Made by a program: the position numbers and the translations under genes
Notes under the pieces: generated by a model
What the model was told of the DNA's origin: nothing
Seen by the model: the letters and a program-made list of their open reading frames with translations, nothing else
The model's database searches: none
In this document: positions 1-18,474 of the stretch, piece by piece
How positions within the stretch are numbered: position 1 is the first letter of the stretch
Layout: each line of letters opens with the position of its first letter
DNA from: Malurus cyaneus samueli
Taxonomy: Eukaryota > Chordata > Aves > Passeriformes > Maluridae
Assembly (NCBI GenBank): GCA_009741485.1
Contig: CM019227.1
Span: forward strand, 18,208,096-18,272,095
DNA: 64,000 nucleotides
Direction of reading: 5' to 3'

Positions 1-600
1 CATTCACTTGTGTATTTATCCCTATTTATAGTGAAGAAACATCATTTTTTTCTCTACACTCGTGTGACACCTCGAATTGGACCAGTACAACTAACTCGGT
101 TTTAAACTTTGCCACAACTTAGTGATTTTTCGGACGTGGTATTCAGTCACTTCCATGGGGCCCTGCCAAGATAATGTGGCAAACGTTTCTGTCTGGAGGC
201 TTCTGTTTGCTCTGTATTTCCATCAGGAAACAGGGAACAGCAAGCTGAAAACAGCTGGAAATTGGTTATTAGGTGCATGTCTGAGAACACAGCAGGATGC
301 AGATGTTGAAGGAATTAAGTACCTGGTAGGTACTGGTGCTATCTACTGGTAGGATCAGGGATTGAGACAACAAGCTGAGGGATATCACAGTCAACTCAGA
401 GCCAGAGAAGATCTAGTTAGGATTTAGCTGAATTCGAACTAAAGAAAAGCACACGCATTGGCTGGTAATGGGGCTGCACTGAAATCACCAGACTGCGCGA
501 TACTCTAAAATGTACCAGAAAACCCCACACTGCAGACAAGTGTCCGGTACCGCGGTAGATAATAAACCCCTCCCTATCGCTGAAATTGATTCACCGCTCT
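1..600. other. Upstream flank of ALG1, no gene recognised
   Basis: AT-rich to neutral DNA before the ALG1 CpG island. I see no splice-bounded exon, recognisable protein or repeat. The short open frames here have no family features. Confidence 0.5.
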
Positions 601-706
601 CGGGTCATTGTCCCCGTCCCGCCTCTGCCGGGTCCCCTCAGAGCGCGGCACCTCCGGCCCGCCAGGGGGCGCGCTTCCCGCGCCTTTCCCGCCTTGCCGC
701 TCTAAG

Positions 707-10136
<9,430 letters not shown>

Positions 10137-10195
10137 CTGGGGGCATAGAGGGTGTCAAATACATTCCTGCAGCTGCACAGATTTGGGAAACAATG

Positions 10196-10201
10196 AATAA
10201 A
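10196..10201 (+). terminator. ALG1 polyadenylation signal
   Basis: Canonical AATAAA 60 bases after the ALG1 stop codon, with T- and GT-rich sequence just downstream. It implies a very short 3' UTR. Confidence 0.75.
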
Positions 10202-12040
10202 CATTTGTATTGTCTGCAGTTACACTTTCTGATTCCTTCATCTAGGGACAGGGGTTCTCACATTTTTCCCATAAAATTTCAGCTTCCTGGGCAAGAGGTG
10301 CTGAAGGTGCAGCTGAGGCTCTGTTGTGTGGGAACCTGTGCTGCTTGAAGGTCCCTTTTTAGTGAAAATCCTTGAATACAGACAGAAACAATTTTACCTC
10401 CTGTACAGTCAGCACTTTAGATTTGGGTATGGGTTTTTTGGCAAATGCCAGATGCTTTTTACTTCTTCCAACTGGTCAAAAGCTGGACTCAATTATTTTG
10501 GAGGTCTTTTCCAACCTAAATGATTCAGTGATTTACCAGTTAATTGCCCAAGCACTGAATATCCTCTTGTATGGTTTTATTGAGACAGGACCATTTTGTT
10601 TCCAATCTGTTTTTCCTTGTGACAGTGTGTGCAGGAGTGTGGCAGCACAGCACTGGTGTGTGACAGCTTTACTGAGCACTTAGAGGAAAGCAGAGCTTGC
10701 AGTGAGTGTTCTTGTACTCTGAAATGAACGTGCCCATTTACCTTGGGAAAGAACATAAAATTTATCTCCTTTTGAGCAGACTAATAGAAAAGAGAAAAAT
10801 AAACCTGAAATATATGACTGAGATGTGTATAACTTAATCACAGGGCACTTCACGTTGTGAGTGCTCACTCAGGTACAGCCTTCAGCTTTTTTTTAAGCTT
10901 AGTAATCACATGCAGGCCTAATGCTTACGAGATTTTTTTCCTCACCTTTTTGATGATAAAATAGATGTCAGTCCTTGAAGGAGTAAATGGGCTTGGTTTG
11001 AGTGTTTACTGCTCCTCAGAGCTCCTGACTCAGGGTGGGAGGTGAGGACAGTGGGTTCTCCATCAGCAGCTTTGAACCCTCTGAGCAATCACTGGATATC
11101 TGCTTTTTTTCAGAAGGAAAGTACGTGAAAATGAAGAGTCAAGGTAGTTTACTGCAGCAATTTGATGAAACCTCCAGCTTTTTAATTGAAGAATGATCCA
11201 TAAAGATTTATTTACCAATTTTTTACTTGTTCTATTCCTGTTTTCAGTCAAAATCCTGTCAGGAGTTTGGCCATTCCTGTGCACACGGAGGCAAATTAGG
11301 CACTTCTCTAATTAAACACTAATACCAAAAGCTTTAGAGAAGCTTCATCTTCCTATAACAGAACTTTTTTGGATCCAGAATGAGCCATCTGTACAGAATC
11401 TTTGCCTGGAATTTTGTGTAAAGGAACATAAAGCAGCTCCTGTCTGGGCTGCCAGTTTGTGTTTACTGTAGAAATAACAGCTTTGAGTTCTTTCGTTCGG
11501 GGGACAGGGAGCCAAAACCTGGGCTGGGGTTAATTCTAATTGATCCCAGAAGTTCTGGCCTCCTTCAGCTCAAAAAGTAAGATTCTTCAGGTTTCAAGTT
11601 GCCTACCATCCATTATTACAGAAGGAGGAAGTTGAAGTATTTGTTCATTTCCTTTAAAGTAGCTTTTAACAGAAAAGAAAGCTGAGAGCAGAATGAGCAG
11701 CACTTTGGTTTTTCTGCTTCAGGACCAATGCTGTCCAACAGGAGAATGATTAGTGGATGGATGATGGGAAGTTTCAGAGCAGGTGAGCTCAGCCCTTCCT
11801 CCTTGCAGGATACCTGGAGCACTGCTGTGGAATGTGATTCCTTTGCCATTCCCAGCCCAGCCTGAGGCCATGGATTCCCAGCAGCCACTGTGCAAGTGGC
11901 AGTCCTTGTGTGAGAGAAAGGGCCATCAGTTCTGATCTGTCATTGCTGCAGAGTAAAGATGCACCTGATTTACAGCACAGTCTGTCACCTGCTCCTACAG
12001 CAGAGTTCTCCTGGGACACAGCTGCATCACTGCAGGTATT
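10202..12040. other. Intergenic space between convergent ALG1 and EEF2KMT
   Basis: No coding exon was recognised. A short CR1 tail lies at 10465-10533. The rest is unremarkable AT-rich DNA that may include EEF2KMT 3' UTR at its right edge. Confidence 0.6.
10465..10533 (+). repeat. CR1 3' tail fragment
   Basis: GAGGTCTTTTCCAACCTAAA followed by TGATTCAGTGATT is the end of a CR1 copy. Confidence 0.65.
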
Positions 12041-12047
12041 GGCCATG

Positions 12048-12053
12048 TTTATT
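12048..12053 (-). terminator. Candidate EEF2KMT polyadenylation signal
   Basis: AATAAA on the minus strand (TTTATT as given), about 465 bases after the EEF2KMT stop codon. It is the first canonical hexamer I noticed downstream; usage is inferred. Confidence 0.45.
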
Positions 12054-12516
12054 GGGGTGTTTAAAGATAACCCAAATTGCAACTATATACAGACAAGGAT
12101 TAAAGATCAGAGCAGACAATTACAGCTGGTTTTAGCATCAAAACCCATTGATTACATTGAGAAACATTGTTTTGTTCCCTTGTGAGATCCTCATCCTGTG
12201 ATCCTGCTGGTTGCCCCCAGTATTTACAAATCACAACACAGCTGGGGAAAAAAAAAGAATTCTGTTGTCTCCTACAGAGTCCAAGTGCAGCGTGATTGAG
12301 GTCCTTTGTTTTCTGTTGCTTCACAGAGATTCACTCACTTGCTTGGGGCAGCAGCAGACTTGGATCCACGCTGGGAATTACAGGAACAACTCCACATGTC
12401 CATGTGTACAGTTGTATCCTCAGCACCTCCTGTGTGTTTCCAGAATTCAGGATATTCTTGTTACAAGGCTGAGATAGCTCCTGTTGGCCTCAAAATTCCA
12501 GTTCTGTCTGCTGAGC

Positions 12517-13505
12517 CTATATAAAGAGCTGTAGAATCATTACATCTGGCTGCACATCGTAGAGAAAATTACAGCTGCTCTGGGCTGGAATGATCTGCCA
12601 CCTGATCCCCACTTTATCTGTGAAGAGAAACAATGGGAATCATATTTATGCTTAATAAGATGAAGAGGAAAACGTTGCATGACAAGTTCTGTTAAGAACA
12701 GATCTTTAGCATGCTCTGACCTACAGGCAAATGCTTATGAGTGGTTTTAAAAAATCCCATTAATGCCTCTGCTGAGCACTCAGTGTCCCTGTGTGACTCA
12801 ATCGACTCTGTGACTTAACCAGAACTTCACAGATTTCACGGAATATCCTGAGTTAAAGGGACCCACAAGGATCATCGTGTCCAGTTGCTGAACACCAGCT
12901 GAGCAGCAGAGACTGCAATAGATAGGCTTTGGAAGGATGTATGAAGAAAAATCTCCAAATCCCTATTTTATTTAATCTCTAGTTGGGGGTTTTAACCCTC
13001 AAAGAACAGGTAAGATAAGATAAAGGGTTTAGGCCACATCTCAGGTGTTATCACTGTGACACTGCAGCAAAGATGGCTCCCTCCTTTAAGCCTAAACCTA
13101 TTTTAGTTTCCTATTGGCACTACATTTACAAATCATCCCTTCCAGATGTGAGCTGTGATAGCCAGGATGTACCTAAAGGTGAGTTCCAATCTCCTGATCA
13201 AATCCATCTGGAAAAGCTCCTGCTCTTAAATCCAGCTCTGGGATAAGATCCTGCTATTGGACAACGCTCCTGCTCAACTCTACCACTGAACAAGTGATGG
13301 GGACAGAGGCAGAAAGGCAAAACTATTGAAAACTGGATGGAACAGGCACCCACCCAGCTCAGCCTGGAACAGCTGATACGTGTCTGGATTTCGGATTGTG
13401 AAGGCAATGAACACCTCAGGAGCTTTTCTGTCTGCTCTGGACGTGGAGAGTTTCTGTAGCATCCCAATGAGGGCTAAGATGATCTCTGGATCATACACCA
13501 CATCT

Positions 13506-13547
<42 letters not shown>

Positions 13548-16500
13548 CATACAATATTTATTGAGAATTGAGCAAAAACCAGAATGAAAGCTGCAAAACA
13601 GAAATACAACCTTCAGAGTGCAGGAGAATATTGTTATTTTATGTGCTATGCCCTCATCACTAAAAATCAGTGCTTCTTTTTATAAATGGATTGTCAGATA
13701 TTTTATTTAAGCCCATCCTAAGGGAGACAGCAGAATCACTGAGTGTTGGTGCTCTCTGTTCCCACTGCCCTTGGCAAAACCAACCTGCCTTGTCAGAAAT
13801 GACTGGTTTAGAGGCTGATGCCAAGGACTTGCAGCAGTTTTCATCTGGAGTCATTTCCTGAAGAACAGAGATGGTGATGAGAGGTCTGAGTGAGGACCAA
13901 GGAGGGGTGAAATGCTGCTACTCAGATGGGGTTGTTTCCTTCACAGAGGTGCCCAGATGTGTACCACTGCAGGTACCTGTGGTGCAGTGCTAATGGCACA
14001 TCCTGCTGTAATGAGTAACAGCAAATAGATGTGATTCCTTTTCAGGCCTGTTCTTGTCTAAAGAGTCCAGCTTGAGCTGGTTTGGGCACTGAGCAGTGTC
14101 ACTGGCATTAGGTACCATGCAGTACCCAATTCATTTTATAGAATTCACATTAATCCTGTAATACCTGGGATGACAGAAGTAATTTTTTCATCTGGATTCT
14201 CAGGTTTTTCTTTGCAAAGCTCTAATTCAGGGTGTAAAACCCACAGCTGAGCCATTCTGCTCTTATTAGCTATCACTACTATTGTTCTATTATCACTAGA
14301 TTTTCCACAATTAGATTTTTTATAAAATTCTCTCCAAATTTATACACAGACAAGTCCAAAAAGGCCTGTAGTTGGGTTTATTTTAATAAGTTATCCCTCA
14401 AGAGGCTGCCAGGGTTGCTGAGCCCTCCCTCCTGTGTGCCTGTGACCTGCCCATCCCTGCTCCCTGGGAGTGTGTGCAGTACCTGCTGCGATGACAACGT
14501 CAGCTCTGACACCCAGCAGTTGATTTTCTGTCACTGAGCCCCAGTCAAGCTCAGCAACAATCACTTTTGGGTTTTGGCAGTTCTCTCCTTCCACCTCCTG
14601 TCCCTGGGACTCGGTTTGGAAGCTCCAGGTCACTCCAGGCTCTGAGATGAAGCCATTCAGCCGGAGGTTCTCTCCCAGCTGTCTGAGAACACGAGGGTGG
14701 CAGTCACTAAATATGAATGTCCTGGGCTGGCAGGTCTTGCAGATGGCAATTCCAGTGAAGCCAGTCCCACTCCCTAATTCCAAGATTGTCCTGAAGGGAA
14801 CAGAGTAAAAAATACTATCAGGACTCTGCAATGAGCTGGAAACCAAAGCATTCTAAATGTAATTAAAGGTAAAATCAGTTCCAGATAATTACAATAATTT
14901 TTGAGTGAACCATCCACAATCTAACCTTTGTCCCAAGCAACTAGAGAGCTGGGAGTAACTGAGGGGGGAATTGTCAGCATAAAATTAATTAGCTGAAATG
15001 TTCATTTCTGTAAGGCACAAAGCATTCCCACCACAAGGATGAGAGACATTCCCACCTGGCTTTAGCCATCTGCAGCACAGTTGTCTCCACCTGAGCTGGC
15101 TCTCCAGCTTTCAGTCAGTGGAGAGAAACAGACACTGCGCAGCACAGGTCCTTCCCCTGTGAGCTTCATTATTATTAAATTATCTTTCCTCAAAGTCCTT
15201 GTTCTTCCTGACTGCTTATAAATAAAGTGGAGATGATGTGATCAGAGGTGCACATTGATCATCTAACGTATGTAATCCCAAGTGAATCCCATCACGGAGT
15301 GAAGATCGTTAGTTAAATTACTGAAAATTGAACAGCTGACCTCACAGAGCAGGTCTGGCTGCACAGAACAAGGGTTTGATTTTAAACCCTGTCTTGACAG
15401 GTCCTCTCCTGGGTTCAAGTTTGACTGTTTCAGAACAGATAAGAGCAGCAATTACTCAGCAGCAAAAGGGTGTCATTTTAGTTATTTTGGGTGTATAGTC
15501 TGTTATTAAATATTTATATTATTAAATTTACAATCATGTAGCCCACAGTATCAGAGAGCAGGAGCCCTTCTGATCTGGAGCCAGCCTGAGAGAGCTAGGT
15601 GTGTTGACATGGAGAAGGCTCCAGGGAGAGCTCAGAGCCCCTTCCAGGGCCTAAAGGGGCTCCAGGAGAGCTGGAGAGGGACTGGGGACAAGGGATGGAG
15701 GGACAGGACACAGGGAATGGCTTCCCACTGCCAGAGGGCAGAGATGGATGGGATATTGGGGAGGCCCTGGCACAGGGTGCCCAGAGAAGCTGTGGCTGCC
15801 CCTGGATCCCTGGCAGTGTCCAAGGCCAGGCTGGACGGAGTTTGGAACATTCTGGGATAGTGGAAGGTGTCCCTGCCCATGGCAGAGCGTGGCACTGGAT
15901 GGGCTTTAAGGTCCCTTGCAGCCCAAACTATCCCGTGATCCCACATGACTGAACAGAGCTTTGCCCAGCCCTGCAGCCTGCTGCCCCCATACCTGTCCCT
16001 AAACACCCCGGGGTTGTCCATTGCCCACTGGGCCAGGTGCAGAGCAGCCTCCCATGTGACCAGCCCTGTGGTGCCCCCGGAGATCAGCGCTGTGCTCTCC
16101 TGGAGGCTCACACAGTCCCCTGTGGGCTGCAGGACACAAGAAGGCAAAGATGGATCAGCACAGACAATGCATTTAGAGTTCACAATCAACAGCAGCAGCA
16201 CCTGGAAAAAGGCAGGAAGCTCTCCAGGCTTCTGGGTGGGTGTTTTTAAATTCAATTATGGCTTAGTTCGGGTGATTCAATGTGGTTTAGAACAGTGCAG
16301 AGTCAGTGTTTACCAGTAAGTAGTTTTTGTAACAGTGAGTAGATTCTTCTTCTTTTAAAATATCTGCCAGTGCATTGTAGAGTTCATCCAGGGGTTCAGC
16401 TGCTGTAGACTCGTGCTGTGAGGAGAACAGGGCAGCTCTGGGTATCACATTGTCATGAAACAAAAAACATTTGCACTTTAATCCCTATTTTTATACACTG

Positions 16501-17509
16501 TTGGCCAGAATATCTGCACTGAATGCTGTGGTTTGTTATTACATGAGGTATTTTCAAGGGAAAAAAGGAGTGAAAAATAAGATGAAAAGCAAGAAGTACC
16601 TTTTTGATGAGCTCAGTAAGGAAGCCCCTCCTGTATTTGGCTGAAGGGGGATATTTCACACACAGAGGATGAAGAATTGTCTAAAATGAGAAGAGCCATG
16701 GACACCAATTACCCAGGGAAGGGTTCTGAAAAGGCACGAAGGGGAAAAGAAGGACCATTAATTGGCTCTGGTGCCAAGAAATGCATGGGGATTTAGTCTG
16801 TATAAGTGATGCTGAGCCAGAAATTGAAATTTGATTATTTCTGAATGGTTTGTGAGTTTACAGATCTGTGGCCACAAATTTCTTACTTTTTGTGGCAACA
16901 AAAATCTCACTTTTCAAAAGAGTAGAGAGAAAATTAAGTGGAAATAATCCAATTTACTCTCCTCTTTTGCTTTTCCGTTTTTCCTTTTTGGTTTGGTGCC
17001 TGGTTTATGATCTCCCATCCCCAGGCAGAGTTTAGGCACCACCATTCCCTGTATCCCCGAATATCCAGGAGTGGCTGCAGTGTGCCATTCACCACATCCA
17101 TTCTGGCAGGCGCGTCTTAACTCTGATTTAACAACACCCAAATACCAGGCAGAGAAGGAAAACAGTAGTTCTGCAGGACCCAACGAAACACTGCGACACC
17201 GGGTCACAGATCTTTGTATCTCTAAGCGATTCCAGTGGCCTTGGGCACCGCGCCTTGGTGACACAGGGGGAGACTCCGAGCTGTCCCTCACCTCGTGCAG
17301 AATATCCCCGAGAAGCGCCGAGTCCGGCGCAGTCCGCAGGCTTTGTTCGAGTTCCTAAACCAGGATAAATAAATAAATAAACAACGCAGCGGTGCCGCAT
17401 CCCTCCCCGCCCGGGCGCCCCGTACCTGCCAGGGCAGCGAGCGGAGCGGCCGCGCAGCCAGGAAGCGGCGCTGGAAGAGCAGCAGCAGCCTCGGCCAAGA
17501 CTCGCCCAT
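12517..17509 (-). CDS. EEF2KMT: EEF2KMT (FAM86) eEF2-lysine methyltransferase, 8 exons
   Basis: Class I SAM-dependent methyltransferase that trimethylates a lysine of translation elongation factor 2 (Lys525 in human). Exons in transcript order: 17426-17509, 17292-17354, 16600-16680, 16314-16415, 15993-16126, 14483-14790, 13354-13503 and 12517-12617. All have GT-AG borders and matching phases, giving 340 codons plus TAG (human 330 aa). The N-terminus is MGESWPRLLLLFQRRFLAAR. Next come CVKYPPSAKY and FLTELIKK (exon 3), EPLDELYNALADIL (exon 4) and STALISGGTTGLVTWEAAL (exon 5). SAM motif I is ILELGSGTGFTGIAIC, then FIFSDCHPRVL, VAELDW, ADVVIAADVVYDPEI and FTIRNPDTYQLF. Exon 8 is the divergent FAM86 tail, recognised from GIRW and from identical length to human. 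The gene is convergent with ALG1 as in human and divergent from NDUFB6. Exons 1-5 recur at 24615-26131. Confidence 0.95.
12836..12905 (-). repeat. CR1-like inverted tail fragment
   Basis: TCACGGAATATCCTGAGTT followed by AAAGGGACCCACAAGGATCATCG resembles the reversed terminal block of an avian retroposon. It is short, so the subfamily is uncertain. Confidence 0.5.
13508..13541. repeat. 34-base poly(A), the polypyrimidine tract of an EEF2KMT acceptor
   Basis: An uninterrupted run of 34 A on the plus strand. On the EEF2KMT strand it is 34 T followed immediately by GCAG and exon 7, so the homopolymer itself serves as the polypyrimidine tract. Confidence 0.95.
15560..15945 (+). repeat. CR1 3' region at the left edge of the duplication
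   Basis: Typical series: GAGCCCCTTCCAGGGCCTAA, GGAGAGCTGGAGAGGGACT, AGGCCCTGGCACAGGGTGCC, CTGTGGCTGCCCCTGGATCC and a terminal AAGGTCCC block. It lies in EEF2KMT intron 5. The duplicated segment starts at 15928, inside its last bases. Confidence 0.9.
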
Positions 17510-17754
17510 GGCTCCGCAGCGCACGGCCGGGAACGCCGCGTGTCCCCGGGCCCGCCTGCCCCGAGGAGGAGCCGCCCAGGAGGCGGAGCGGGACCGCCCG
17601 GCCCGGGGCTCCAAGCCGGGACTGTCTGTCAGGGGGCTCGAACTCGCGGCCCCGGGGACACGGCCACTGCTGTCCCGCCTGAGCTGCCCGGGCCGGCAGA
17701 GGCCGCCGTGGCCCCGCTTCGGCTGGAGACTGACCCGGGCAGCGACACCGTGAG

Positions 17755-18155
17755 ATCATGGGGTCATGGGGATCAGTGGAACACAGGGATCATGAAACGT
17801 TGGAATCATGGAAACATTGGAATCATGGGATCATGGGACCATATAACAGCGTGGGTGGGAAAGGACGTTTACGACCACCCAGTCCCAAAAATTGCCCTGT
17901 GCAGGGACATCTTCCACTGTCCCAGGCTGCTCCAAGCCTCAATGTCCAACTGTCCTTGGACACTTCCAGGGATCCGGGGGCAGCCACAGCTTCTCTGGGA
18001 AATGCCAGGGCCTCCTCACACTCACAGGGAAACAATTCCTTCCCAAAATCCCATCCAACCCTGCTCCCTGGCAGCGGGAAGGCGTCCCCTCTTGTCTCAT
18101 CTCTCCAGGCCCTTACAAATAAAGCTTCCCCATCTTTCCCTTCAGGCACTGGAAG
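17755..18155 (-). repeat. Inverted CR1 with an expanded tail repeat
   Basis: Reversed CR1 blocks (CTCCAAGCCTCAATGTCC, GGGGGCAGCCACAGCTTCTC) follow about 80 bases (17756-17840) made of degenerate GGAATCATGG-like units. These are the reverse complement of the CR1 3'-terminal octamer, present in many more units than usual. It sits between the EEF2KMT and NDUFB6 starts. Confidence 0.8.
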
Positions 18156-18293
18156 AGGCCACAGTTGAGTCACCCCTGAGCTGTTTTTTTTTCTCCAGGC
18201 CGGACGTTCCCGGTCCCTCATCATTTCCTCACGGCTGAGCTTCCCCAGCCCCGGGATCACCTTGACCGCCTCGCGTCACAGCCGCGCGCCGTG

Positions 18294-18301
18294 TGACGTC
18301 A
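18294..18301. promoter_or_regulatory. CRE palindrome upstream of NDUFB6
   Basis: Perfect TGACGTCA 174 bases upstream of the NDUFB6 start codon, the consensus for CREB/ATF factors, in a CpG-rich setting. It is preserved in the second copy at 26910-26917. The motif is seen; function is inferred. Confidence 0.6.
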
Positions 18302-18342
18302 CTGCCGCGCGCCGCGGCGAAGGACAGAGCGCCCGAGCGGGG

Positions 18343-18455
18343 CCGAACCGAACGGAACCGAACGGAACCGAACGGAACCGGAGCGGGGAACCGGGGAACC
18401 GGAGCGGGAACCGGAGCAGGGAACCAGGGAACCGAACCGAACCGGGGAACCGGAC
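18343..18455. repeat. GGAAC-rich short tandem repeat in the NDUFB6 5' region
   Basis: Degenerate units of GAACCGAACG and GGAACCGGAGCG repeated over about 110 bases just upstream of the NDUFB6 ATG. They are probably part of the promoter or 5' UTR. The repeat is preserved in the second copy at 26959-27071. Confidence 0.85.
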
Positions 18456-18474
18456 CAGGCCGGGCCGCGGCGCC

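Noticed and set aside
15632..16255. 207-codon minus-strand frame
   Set aside because: Only 15993-16126 of it is EEF2KMT exon 5. The remainder reads through intron and a CR1 element in reverse.
18340..18450. Possible CRISPR-like or satellite array
   Set aside because: Units are 10-12 bases, degenerate and without spacers, in a vertebrate promoter; a simple tandem repeat explains it.
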